A stretch of DNA of 12,022 nucleotides from a bacterium (GTDB lineage: Bacteria; JAHJDO01): assembly GCA_030652805.1 (NCBI GenBank), contig JAUSPT010000088.1, forward strand, positions 1 to 12,022, written 5' to 3'. The notes below the pieces were generated by a model that saw only the letters and a program-made list of their open reading frames with translations, made no database searches and was not told the origin of the DNA. The position numbers and the translations under genes are program-made. Below, piece after piece: positions 1-7,979 of the stretch (positions are counted from its first letter, which is position 1; each line of letters starts with the position of its first letter).

Positions 1-1228
1 CGATAACTTCTTCAGTATTAAATATCGAGGGCTGCCCCCAGCCTTTTCTAATTATCTCGCAAGCTCTTCTTAAAAACTTATCCGGGCTTTTCTTGCTCAA
101 TAGAAAATTGCTACTGGGTTGCAATAATATCATTTCATCGATTACATCGAGTATCAGATAGGTTAAGTCATTCACTCCATCAGAACCATCAACCTTTAAT
201 CCACCATTATTAATATTGGCAAAATCGGTATAGGTCCCACTTTCTGCTAAAGTTACTCCTACTTTGGGCGGTGCCGGTTGGTTGTTAAACTTTATCCAAA
301 AATACTCTAAAAGTTCCTTTGCTTTCTCCTGGTTCAGCGTCCCCTCTTCCAGCTCCTTTTTATAAAAGGGGTATAGATGCTGGTCTAATCTGCCGGGGTT
401 AAAGGAGTCCCAAGTATTAAGTTCGGTGATAACTCCTAAGTGAACGAACCAGTACATCTGGAGGGCTTCCCAAAAATTTCGGGGAGGATGGACGGGGATA
501 TGCGAACAAACTTCGGTAATTTTGAAAAGTTCCTTTTTTCTTTGAGGATTTTTCTCGGCTTTAGCCATCTCTAAGGCTTTTTCGGCATAGCGCTCGGCAA
601 ATCTGATTATCGCTTTAGCACAGATAAGCATTGCTTTTAACTCTTCCTGTTTATCATAAGCTTCGGGGTCATTTAAATAATCAAGATTCTGCATACTTTT
701 CTCTATATCCCGGATAAAATCAGAAAAACCTTTATAATATATCTTGTCATCTGCCACCGTATGTCCGGGAGCTCTCTGCTCCATGAATTCGGTAAATATT
801 CCGGCTGTGTAACAGTCCTTCCACTCCAGAGTCATCTCTTTAAATATCCGACTGCGCATTGACCTGTTTTCCCAATAAGGAATAATTTTCTCTTTTTGAA
901 TTTCCTTTATTTTCTGATTTACTGTAAAAAAAATCTTCTTTCGATTATTAATCAGTTCGAGGTCTTCCAGACTGTGACAACATAATTCAGGAAAGGTGGG
1001 AGTCGCCCGGGGGTGTTCCCCTCTTTCTCCTACAATAAGTTCTCCTTCACCAATACATATACTTTTATTTTCCAGAACATATCCAAAAACTAAGGCACGA
1101 AGAACAGGAGCTGAAACTGTTCCGTTGTACTTCTTATAGGCTTCAGTCACTAAATTTGCCCGCTCAATAGAAATATAAGGTTGTGTATCTAAACTTTCCT
1201 GTCTTAATTTTTTTACTCTTTCATTCAT
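1..1228 (-). CDS. hypD: Glycyl radical enzyme, trans-4-hydroxy-L-proline dehydratase (HypD)-like, 3' part cut by window edge
   Basis: I translated this frame directly: ATG at 1228, beginning MNERVKKLRQESLDTQPYIS, open to the window edge for 409 residues. Blocks EFMEQRAPGHTV, ELNTWDSFNPGRLDQHLYPF, KFNNQPAPPKVG, TDFANINNGG and RKGWGQPSIFNTE closely match what I remember of the Clostridioides difficile hydroxyproline dehydratase (about 790 residues). This is the glycyl radical HypD, not the hydrogenase maturation protein. The family dehydrates trans-4-hydroxyproline to pyrroline-5-carboxylate in the cytoplasm under anoxia. The catalytic Cys and the radical-bearing Gly near the C-terminus lie outside the window, so activity cannot be judged. 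The SD TAAGAGG (1238-1244) lies in a duplicated tail of the activase gene. radC ends 30 bp upstream, so hypD may now be read with the restriction operon. No proC is visible, so the substrate is inferred from similarity only; other PFL-like dehydratases remain possible. Confidence 0.78.
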   Translation of the reverse strand, partial: MNERVKKLRQESLDTQPYISIERANLVTEAYKKYNGTVSAPVLRALVFGYVLENKSICIGEGELIVGERGEHPRATPTFPELCCHSLEDLELINNRKKIFFTVNQKIKEIQKEKIIPYWENRSMRSRIFKEMTLEWKDCYTAGIFTEFMEQRAPGHTVADDKIYYKGFSDFIRDIEKSMQNLDYLNDPEAYDKQEELKAMLICAKAIIRFAERYAEKALEMAKAEKNPQRKKELFKITEVCSHIPVHPPRNFWEALQMYWFVHLGVITELNTWDSFNPGRLDQHLYPFYKKELEEGTLNQEKAKELLEYFWIKFNNQPAPPKVGVTLAESGTYTDFANINNGGLKVDGSDGVNDLTYLILDVIDEMILLQPSSNFLLSKKSPDKFLRRACEIIRKGWGQPSIFNTEEVI

Positions 1229-1232
1229 ATAG

Positions 1233-1284
1233 ATTAACCTCTTAATTTTACATTCAGATTAAACTTCCTTAAAATCATTGCAGA
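1233..1284 (-). repeat. Orphan copy of the activase gene 3' end (left direct repeat)
   Basis: This segment matches 9004-9052, the last codons of the complete activase gene. The first 44 bases (1233-1276 against 9004-9047) agree at 42 positions. A 3-bp insertion (1277-1279) follows, then GCAGA is shared again. Read in the activase frame it gives SAMILRKFNLNVKLRG-stop, against SAILRKFNLKVKLRG-stop in the intact gene. The copy carries the SD of hypD and also the stop codon now used by radC. It marks the left end of the inserted restriction-modification island. Confidence 0.9.
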
Positions 1285-1963
1285 CCCCATTCTCTTTAAA
1301 ACTAAAATAACCATTCCCACCGATTATAATATGGTCTAATAAAACAATATCTACAGTTTTGAGGGCGGCTTTTATAGCCTTTGTTATACTGCAATCATCC
1401 TCTGATGGTTTTAAGGATTCTCCGGGATGATTGTGTGAAATAATAACGCCTGTCGCATGATTGTGTAATGCCCGTTCAACAATTTTTCTGGGATATACTA
1501 CTGATTTATTAACCGTTCCTTTTTGTATAGTCTCAACTGCCAGCAGACGATTTCTGCTATTTAAGAACATGACTTTAAATTCTTCGTCAGCTGATCCTTT
1601 TAAAGAAGCTTTCAGATAATCATAGACAACATCTGGTGAAGAAACTAAATCTTTTTTATAGAGCCCCTTCTCAAGGTAAATTACTGAAATGTCTTTTAAA
1701 AAATTGAGAAACAAGGCACCATGTTCGGAAATACCACAAACTTTTTTCAGCTCTTTCCTGTCAGCATCCAATACACCATTGAGTGTTTTGAATTCAGATA
1801 ACAACTGCTTTGCAATAGGCTTAGTGTCTTTTCTGAGAATGGTAAAGGATAAGGCAAATTCCAGCACCTCGTAATCAAGCCATCCTTTTATCCCACCGCT
1901 TTTGTACTTTGCCTTTATTCTCTTGCGATGTCCAAGATAATCTGGTTTTAAAGCTTTACTCAC
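1259..1963 (-). CDS. radC: RadC-family JAB/MPN-domain protein
   Basis: A 234-residue RadC-type protein. The N-terminal part (about 10-90) has helix-hairpin-helix character, including KKVCGISE. The C-terminal JAB/MPN domain has the metal-binding signature H177-x-H179-x10-D190 (HNHPGESLKPSEDD), with a plausible upstream glutamate in DEEF near 126-129. Despite its historic name, RadC has no settled enzymatic role; it is common in defence islands and mobile elements. The start is GTG at 1963, embedded in GTGA with the stop of the metallopeptidase gene, so translation is probably coupled. The C-terminus is odd. RadC proteins normally end shortly after a SFKExG motif, whereas here SFKENG is followed by VCNDFKEV, encoded by the duplicated activase tail. 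The gene apparently lost its own last codons and stop at the island junction. The catalytic core is intact. Confidence 0.9.
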   Translation of the reverse strand: MSKALKPDYLGHRKRIKAKYKSGGIKGWLDYEVLEFALSFTILRKDTKPIAKQLLSEFKTLNGVLDADRKELKKVCGISEHGALFLNFLKDISVIYLEKGLYKKDLVSSPDVVYDYLKASLKGSADEEFKVMFLNSRNRLLAVETIQKGTVNKSVVYPRKIVERALHNHATGVIISHNHPGESLKPSEDDCSITKAIKAALKTVDIVLLDHIIIGGNGYFSFKENGVCNDFKEV

Positions 1964-2301
1964 CTATCTACCTTCAGCCTTTCACTGTATTTTTCCCAAT
2001 CCGGCAAGAAAGCAAACATCAGACTTTTGAATAATTTGCCATGATTAGGGATTTTCATATGCAGCAGTTCATGAACAATTACGTAATCACAAAGTTCTCT
2101 CTCCATTTTAAAAAGTTTAGTGTTAAATGTTAATCTTCCATTTTGCGATAATGATGCCCACTTGTTTTTCATAAAACGCAAATGTATATCTTTCGGCTCA
2201 ACATCCAGTTTCTCTGCCCATTTAAAAATGTTTGATTTAAACTTCTCTGACTCATTTGATTGGTTCAGACATTCTCTATTTTTACTTAGAAGCATTGGCA
2301 T
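1960..2301 (-). CDS. Short YgjP-like (DUF45/M48-type) zinc metallopeptidase
   Basis: A 113-residue protein with the zincin motif HELLH (77-81) and a likely third zinc ligand in PNHGKLF (H87). The preceding stretch KWASLSQNGRLTFN matches the usual YgjP pattern of W-(G/A)-S followed by a strand. Full-length YgjP proteins are about twice as long; this one keeps only the C-terminal catalytic half. Short relatives of this kind are often found next to hsdR genes. The ATG at 2301 follows the hsdR stop without a spacer, and its own stop overlaps the radC start by 4 bp. A second in-frame ATG at 2295 is possible. It is probably a cytoplasmic protease acting with the restriction system. The substrate is unknown, and the link to restriction is inferred from gene order. 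Confidence 0.82.
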   Translation of the reverse strand: MPMLLSKNRECLNQSNESEKFKSNIFKWAEKLDVEPKDIHLRFMKNKWASLSQNGRLTFNTKLFKMERELCDYVIVHELLHMKIPNHGKLFKSLMFAFLPDWEKYSERLKVDR

Positions 2302-5190
2302 TTATCTTCTCTCCAGTTTCAGAATCTTCTCAACAAGTTCAACAGCCTTTGTTTTATTTTCTTCTTTCAGTAGTATCTTATACAACTGTGTGGTTAGCTC
2401 TCTCTTCTCCTCACTGTTTAATCTCCAGTTGGGATAATCTTCAAATATGCCATTAATCTTTACTGCCAGTGTATCTGGCTTTGAAATTCCGCTCTTCTTA
2501 AATAACCAGAAAATCGTAAAAGTATTAACATCAAAATTCTTTTCAGTCTGCTCCTTGTGTGCCTGATTAATCTCTCTGATAATTTCTTCTAATCTTTTTA
2601 AAGCTTCAAGAGTCATAATGCGTCTGTCATCATACAGCTCAATAACAGTCTGTGCCTTTTCACCTATGGAGATCAAATATGGCTGGGTATCCCGATTATC
2701 ATCAATAAACTTAATAATGCTTTTTCTTAAATTAATTATCTTAACATTATTAGACTTATCGCTTTTCTTTAATACCTCAAGAGTATCTTCTTTTATCTCA
2801 TAAATCGGAAGCATGGAGGAAATGTCTGTTGTATAAACATGCTTTTTAACCAGGTCAGAGGTCTTCCGCATCAACTCCTTATCCAGAAGAATCCTTTTGG
2901 CAAAGGCATTTCTAATAATGCTGTAAAGATAAGAAATTCTCCAGTAATCATTTATATAATCCCTTAAGAATTTATCTGGTGAGATAATCTCATAAAGCAT
3001 TTCAAGCTGCTTAAAGAACTTGTAAAAATCTTCTCTCTTGTCTTTATCACTAAAAATTTCAATTGCTCTTTCAACCGTTTTATCATCAAATCTACGTCCT
3101 ATCAATTCAAGATATGGCCTGGCTTTACCTTTCATCAGGTTTTCAAAGGTTGATTTCAATATATCTATATTTCTGATAACACTTGCCACAACATCTGAAT
3201 CAAAAGCCAGTGCCTTTTCGAGTCTTTCAAATATACCAACAAAATCAAGAACAAATCCTGCAGGTTTCTTTAAACCATCTTCATCCTCGTAAGGCCTGTT
3301 AACTCTGGCTATGGCTTGCAAAAGAGTATGATCCTTCATGGGCTTGTCTAGATACATACAATAAAGAATGGGGGCATCATATCCTGTTAATAACTTATCA
3401 GTAACTATCAATATCTTTGGCATCTTTGTTTTGTTTGGGAAAATCTTGCCTTTCAATTCCCGCTCCTTATACTCGCTTAAATAGTGCTCTTTTAAGAATG
3501 CCCTGTCATTTTGAGCCTGACTATAAACAACTATGGAATATTCAGAAGGAAGATATTTATCCAATGCTTTTTTATACAAGGCACACGCTTCTCTGTCTAC
3601 CGCAACCAGAAATGCCTTATAGCCCATAGGTTCAACATTTTCCTTATAGTGTTTAGCTACAAACTCAGCAACTTTCTTAACACGGTCTTCGGATTTTAGG
3701 AAATTCTTCAAACTTACTGCCTTATCTAATAATTTGTTTAATTCCTCTACATCACTAACACCTTCTTTTTCCATCAATGCAAAAAATTCCTTCTCAAGCA
3801 TTTCTTTAGGTACTCTTATCTCGCTTGGAGCAAGTGTGTAATGCAAAGGGAGAGTAGTACCATCTTCAATTGATTCTGCAATGGAATACTTATCCAGATA
3901 TCCTTTTTCATCCTCTTTGCCAAATATCTTGAACGTGCCTTTGCCATAAAGAATCTTATCAATGGGCGTACCGGTAAAGCCAAAATATGTTGCATCGGGA
4001 AGTGCAGCTATAAGATAATTGCCCAGGTCGCCGGTAGTAGTTCTGTGCGCTTCATCTATCAGCACAAAAATATTATCTCTTTTGTTGATATCCTTTGGCA
4101 TGCCTTCAAATTTGTGAATCATTGAAACTATAAGCCCGCGGTAGTCTGAAGAGAGAAGTTCTCGCAATTCCTTTTTGGAGTCTGCTATTTTCATTCCTTT
4201 TCCTTCTTTAAAACCGTAGGCATCAAGATTTCTGAAGAGTTGACTTTCCAGCTCATTTCTGTCAACAAGCATAATAACTGTCGGCTTTTCAAATTCTGGC
4301 TGCTGCAATATTTTTTCTGCTGCTACAATCATGGTGAAGGTTTTACCTGCACCTTGTGCATGCCATATAAGTCCTGTCTTCTTTTCCTCCTCCAATGCCC
4401 TATTAACTATCTTTTCCACTGCTCTTGTCTGGTGCTGACGCATAATTATTTTGGATAATACGTCATTTTTCCGGAAGAAGATAATATAATCCTTTATAAG
4501 TTGTAATACACGACCCTTATCGAAGAAAGTCTTGACCTTCTTCTCAAAATTTCCTTTTTCCACATCTTTCCAGTTAAAAAGTCCTTTTCTGTCAAGATTC
4601 CAGGTTACTCCATAATAAAAATCAAGCAGGTGGGTAACATCAAATATCTGATTTGAGGCCATCATCTCGGGTGTTTCAGAATGGTAGCGTCTTATCTGGG
4701 CAATTCCTTCTTCAATTCCTTCCCGCTTGTTGGCATTTTTTGTCTCTGCAATTATTACAGGAATACCATTTATCAGGAATATAACATCTCCTCTGTTGGT
4801 AAATTTGCCGTTGGTGTATTGCCATTCATCTGTTACGTGAAACTGGTTATTTTCAATGTTATCATTATTAAAGTCAATAAATCTTATATTTAGCTCCCGT
4901 TTATCCCTCTCATAGTAAACAGATTTCTCACCTTTAAGATATTGCAGGATTTCCTGATTGCCTTCTATTGAACTCTTTACATTTCCCATCCGTTTTATGA
5001 TTTCATTCGCTTTTTCGCTATTGATTATGCCCTTATTCAGATTGATTAACTGTTCTTTAAGGATATTGTAAAAAAATAATCCTGCCTCACCTTGTCTTAA
5101 GGCTACAGCTTCATCTCTGGTTAAATAAGTCCATCCGATTTGCCTGGCATATTTAATCAACGGTTCCTGGACTATTTTTCGTTCAGACAT
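2302..5190 (-). CDS. hsdR: Type I restriction enzyme, R (endonuclease/translocase) subunit
   Basis: A complete 962-residue HsdR. The N-terminal PD-(D/E)xK nuclease is visible as D135 in RGDVIF followed by E149-T-K151. The SF2 motor follows: RQHQTRAVEK (251-260), Walker A HAQGAGKT (277-284), DEAH (379-382) and GFTGTPI (404-410). Further on come the motif V region TDKLLTGYDAP and motif VI QAIARVNRP. The C-terminal helical region should dock to the methylase core. In the HsdR2M2S complex it translocates DNA using ATP and cuts DNA that lacks the host methylation. The ATG at 5190 lies one base after the hsdS stop, with GAGG just upstream. All key motifs are present, so the gene appears functional. 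Confidence 0.96.
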   Translation of the reverse strand: MSERKIVQEPLIKYARQIGWTYLTRDEAVALRQGEAGLFFYNILKEQLINLNKGIINSEKANEIIKRMGNVKSSIEGNQEILQYLKGEKSVYYERDKRELNIRFIDFNNDNIENNQFHVTDEWQYTNGKFTNRGDVIFLINGIPVIIAETKNANKREGIEEGIAQIRRYHSETPEMMASNQIFDVTHLLDFYYGVTWNLDRKGLFNWKDVEKGNFEKKVKTFFDKGRVLQLIKDYIIFFRKNDVLSKIIMRQHQTRAVEKIVNRALEEEKKTGLIWHAQGAGKTFTMIVAAEKILQQPEFEKPTVIMLVDRNELESQLFRNLDAYGFKEGKGMKIADSKKELRELLSSDYRGLIVSMIHKFEGMPKDINKRDNIFVLIDEAHRTTTGDLGNYLIAALPDATYFGFTGTPIDKILYGKGTFKIFGKEDEKGYLDKYSIAESIEDGTTLPLHYTLAPSEIRVPKEMLEKEFFALMEKEGVSDVEELNKLLDKAVSLKNFLKSEDRVKKVAEFVAKHYKENVEPMGYKAFLVAVDREACALYKKALDKYLPSEYSIVVYSQAQNDRAFLKEHYLSEYKERELKGKIFPNKTKMPKILIVTDKLLTGYDAPILYCMYLDKPMKDHTLLQAIARVNRPYEDEDGLKKPAGFVLDFVGIFERLEKALAFDSDVVASVIRNIDILKSTFENLMKGKARPYLELIGRRFDDKTVERAIEIFSDKDKREDFYKFFKQLEMLYEIISPDKFLRDYINDYWRISYLYSIIRNAFAKRILLDKELMRKTSDLVKKHVYTTDISSMLPIYEIKEDTLEVLKKSDKSNNVKIINLRKSIIKFIDDNRDTQPYLISIGEKAQTVIELYDDRRIMTLEALKRLEEIIREINQAHKEQTEKNFDVNTFTIFWLFKKSGISKPDTLAVKINGIFEDYPNWRLNSEEKRELTTQLYKILLKEENKTKAVELVEKILKLERR

Positions 5191-5191
5191 T

Positions 5192-6388
5192 TTAATTAAC
5201 CTCTACATCTAAATCTCTCACTCTGATTTTCACTCTGATTTTTCCAGTCATTAACTGGTTAAGCATGGTTCTGAATAAAGCTTGAAAGGTTTGTTTTTTG
5301 GATTCGGCTTGGGAAAGTTTTTTATCTATTTTATCTATTGCCTTTATTATATCCAATTGCTCGCTTATATTAGGGAAAGGAAATCGATAGTTTTCCAAAT
5401 CCTGACGTTGTAAGCTTGGTATTGTTGTTTTTGCATGCTCGCCTGAGAGTTGATTTATTGACATATAATAATAAAGGAATTTGGGGGTAACCATTTCTGA
5501 TTTCCATTCAAGATAAAAAGTAGTATCGGATGGCCAGCAAGGTTCTAAAAATAAATGAACAGCTCCGGCATTACCCTTTCTTCCTACAATTAATGTAGGG
5601 AAATTAATCAAAGGTTTTTCACACCATGCGTAAATTCTGCTAGAGCCGACCACTGGAATTTGACCTATTATTTTTGGCTTTTGTTTCCCATACTTTATTT
5701 TTGCAAATTCATTTATTTTTCTTACATCCCAACTCTTCGGCATCAAACCAATATCGGTTTCTTTTTGTTCTTCGCCATGCAAGCCTTCAGTGAAAAGTTT
5801 ATTCATAAGGGATTTCTTTAGCTCTCTTGTTGTTTCAATTATTCTATCCTGTTGTTCAATAGCCTGCTGGATTTTTGACAGGACAAAAGCAATTTTCTGT
5901 TGTTCTTGTATTGAGAAAAAAGGAATTTTTATGTGCAGTATTGCCTTGCTTGAATGCTTAATTGTTACTCCTGTTGTATATTTTTCAATAGTTCTTTGAA
6001 CATAGATTGTTTGCAATACATAATAAACGTAGTCTGAAAATAAATCCTTGTTTATAATTACTACTTTACGTATTCCTGATGAATATGCACCCTCTAAGCC
6101 TTGCTTAACTATCCCCGGGCTACCATCAAAAGTAATTAAAATATCTTTCTTTTTGCATAGTTTTAATTTTTTTGAAGTTGTATAAGTCTTATCATCTCGG
6201 CTACCTGAGATATCAACTACTCTTAAAAATCTTACCCCTTTCTTATCTTTATTATAATTTTCACTTCCTGGCTCAGTGCCTCTTTCAAATTGAATATATT
6301 TATCAACATTAACAACTTCCCAATCTTCAGGGATCAGTCCGATTTCTGTTTCTTTGAAACCGTTTTCTATTACTGCTTTGGTTTTCAT
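5192..6388 (-). CDS. hsdS: Type I restriction-modification specificity (S) subunit
   Basis: A complete 398-residue HsdS with the usual two-fold design. Half-repeats open with KETEIGLIPEDW (12-23) and KETDIGLMPKSW (209-220), each starting a target recognition domain (about 20-155 and 217-335). Conserved coiled-coil segments follow each one: QEQQKIAFVLSKIQQAIEQQ (161-180, continuing to LMNKLFTEGLHG) and SEQLDIIKAIDKIDKKLSQA (342-361). The two domains each read one half of a split DNA target, which cannot be predicted here. The start ATG overlaps the hsdM stop as ATGA, so translation is coupled. The C-terminus holds KIRVKIRV from a perfect 12-bp tandem duplication; the family usually ends near LMTGKIRV. 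Confidence 0.95.
   Translation of the reverse strand: MKTKAVIENGFKETEIGLIPEDWEVVNVDKYIQFERGTEPGSENYNKDKKGVRFLRVVDISGSRDDKTYTTSKKLKLCKKKDILITFDGSPGIVKQGLEGAYSSGIRKVVIINKDLFSDYVYYVLQTIYVQRTIEKYTTGVTIKHSSKAILHIKIPFFSIQEQQKIAFVLSKIQQAIEQQDRIIETTRELKKSLMNKLFTEGLHGEEQKETDIGLMPKSWDVRKINEFAKIKYGKQKPKIIGQIPVVGSSRIYAWCEKPLINFPTLIVGRKGNAGAVHLFLEPCWPSDTTFYLEWKSEMVTPKFLYYYMSINQLSGEHAKTTIPSLQRQDLENYRFPFPNISEQLDIIKAIDKIDKKLSQAESKKQTFQALFRTMLNQLMTGKIRVKIRVRDLDVEVN
5219..5242 (-). repeat. Perfect 12-bp tandem duplication in the 3' end of hsdS
   Basis: The plus-strand unit CACTCTGATTTT occurs twice head to tail. On the coding strand it gives KIRV-KIRV near the HsdS C-terminus. The unit is a multiple of three, so gain or loss of a copy would keep the frame. 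It resembles a slippage product. Confidence 0.9.
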
Positions 6389-7917
6389 TCTTCCTTCAAG
6401 AATCCTCTTTGTGTAATATTTTTCATTATCTCGTTAAGTTCTCTGTCTGTCTTTTTTCTTTCCTCTTCAAGCTCTGCTAGTTCAACAAGTATCTCATCAA
6501 CATCCCGATATTCTTCTTCTTTGCCATTACCAACATATCTTGACGGGCTTAAATTATAATCGTTCTTCTCGGCTTCTTGGTTAGTGATTATTCTTGTAAA
6601 TTTGTCTATGTTCTTCCAATCATGAAACGCCTTAGCTATTTTTTCAATCTTATCATCTGGTATGAAATTCTTAGGTCGTCCTTTTTCAAACTCTAAAGAG
6701 GTATTCATCAACATAATCCTGTCTTTTCTTTCCTTTGGCTTGTTTTTGTTCAGTATTAAGATAATTCCTGGTGCAGTTGTGTTATAAAATAGATTTTCGG
6801 GCAAAAGCAAAACTGCCTCTATCCAGTCACTATCTACGAATGCCTTGCGGATTTCCTTTTCTCTGTTACTTCCTTTGTTTCCTGAACCCCTTGCAACAGA
6901 ACCGGTATCCAGAACTATTGCAGCTTTTCCGTTCTTGTTTAATGAAGCAAACATAAGCTGGATCCATCCCCAATCAGCAGAGCTTGTAGGTGGGTAACCA
7001 TTATTAAAGCGGTTGAATGTATCAGACTCATAAAACTCACTGTTATAGCCATCTTGATTCCACATAGGATTAGCCACAACTAAATCAAAGGTTTTCAATA
7101 TACTCCCCTCAAGAAATTTCGGGTTACGGAGTGTATCTCCTATTGCAATGTCGCCTTCCATATCGTGAATAATCATATTCATCTTTGCCATTGCATAGGT
7201 AACGTAATTCTGCTCCTGTCCGTAAAGTCTCAAAGGTTTTAAAATCTTCTTCTCTTTTTCCTTAAGAGCAAGTTGGGATTTAACAAGTAATCCTCCCGAA
7301 CCACACGCCGGATCATAAACCTCTTGACCTTGCTCAGGATCCAAAATATAAGCCATAATCCAACCGACTTCTTTGGGAGTGTAAAACTCTCCTGCGCTCT
7401 GCCCCTGCCCTTCTGCAAACTTGCGAAGCAGATATTCGTATGCCCTTCCAAGAATGTCAGGTTCAGCATCTTTTAAGCCAAGCCTATTCCTGCTAATAAT
7501 CTCTATCAAACTGCTTAGCTTACCATCATCTATTATTCTCTGCCCGCTTACAGTGGCATTAAAATCAACTATGTCAATTACCCCCTGTAATTTCGGATTT
7601 TCTTTTGCTATTGCACGAATAGCATCTGTCAATTTCTCTCCGATTTTGGTTGTCTGCTTTCTTATTTGTTGCCAGGCTGCCTGTTTTGGAATAAAGAATC
7701 TCACCAAATTATGGTCTTTTGAAACAATCTCTATTGCGGTTTCTCCATCCCCAAATTCTTCAGAAAGTCTTTTAATCTCATCCTCAAAAACATCAGAAAG
7801 TCTTTTCACAAAAATCAGAGGCAGGATGTAATCCTTGAACTTTGGAGCATCCACAGCTCCCCGAATACTACAGGCAGCATTCCACAACCATGTTTCAAGA
7901 GTTTTAATGTCTAACAT
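6385..7917 (-). CDS. hsdM: Type I restriction-modification DNA methyltransferase (M) subunit
   Basis: A complete 510-residue HsdM, an adenine-N6 methyltransferase using S-adenosylmethionine. The N-terminal helical HsdM_N region covers about 1-150. GQSAGEFYTP (172-181) is the usual entry to the catalytic domain. Motif I is DPACGSGG (202-209). Motif IV is NPMW (283-286), where NPP followed by an aromatic residue is most common. The C-terminal helices (about 465-500, rich in E and K) should contact HsdS. It forms the M2S methylase with HsdS and protects host DNA at the recognised site. The ATG at 7917 has AGGAG upstream at a fairly long spacing (about 12 nt). It lies 62 bp after the nucleotidyltransferase gene, the widest gap in the operon, and overlaps hsdS by 4 bp. 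Confidence 0.96.
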   Translation of the reverse strand: MLDIKTLETWLWNAACSIRGAVDAPKFKDYILPLIFVKRLSDVFEDEIKRLSEEFGDGETAIEIVSKDHNLVRFFIPKQAAWQQIRKQTTKIGEKLTDAIRAIAKENPKLQGVIDIVDFNATVSGQRIIDDGKLSSLIEIISRNRLGLKDAEPDILGRAYEYLLRKFAEGQGQSAGEFYTPKEVGWIMAYILDPEQGQEVYDPACGSGGLLVKSQLALKEKEKKILKPLRLYGQEQNYVTYAMAKMNMIIHDMEGDIAIGDTLRNPKFLEGSILKTFDLVVANPMWNQDGYNSEFYESDTFNRFNNGYPPTSSADWGWIQLMFASLNKNGKAAIVLDTGSVARGSGNKGSNREKEIRKAFVDSDWIEAVLLLPENLFYNTTAPGIILILNKNKPKERKDRIMLMNTSLEFEKGRPKNFIPDDKIEKIAKAFHDWKNIDKFTRIITNQEAEKNDYNLSPSRYVGNGKEEEYRDVDEILVELAELEEERKKTDRELNEIMKNITQRGFLKEE

Positions 7918-7937
7918 ATCTTAACCAATCTCCTCGA

Positions 7938-7954
7938 AATTTAATTAATAAATT
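7938..7954. repeat. AT-rich 17-bp inverted repeat between the nucleotidyltransferase gene and hsdM
   Basis: AATTTA-ATTAA-TAAATT is a perfect 6-bp inverted repeat around a 5-bp centre, in the 62-bp spacer upstream of hsdM. It could be a binding site that uncouples hsdM expression from the first two genes. Such AT palindromes also arise by chance in AT-rich DNA, and no run of T typical of a terminator follows. Confidence 0.3.
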
Positions 7955-7979
7955 CCCCCAAATCCTCCGGCTTAATCTA

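Noticed and set aside
7239-7469. 76-codon minus-strand frame
   Set aside because: It overlaps hsdM in another frame across its conserved motif I region, so it is a shadow and not a gene.
7421-7831. 136-codon open frame on the plus strand
   Set aside because: It lies entirely opposite hsdM, whose motifs are unambiguous; no recognisable protein features. The same applies to the other plus-strand frames opposite hsdR, hsdS, radC and the activase.
7918-7979. Short frame reading KPEDLGEFIN-stop between the nucleotidyltransferase gene and hsdM
   Set aside because: It could be the tail of a lost gene, but ten codons with no homologue visible in the window are not evidence enough.
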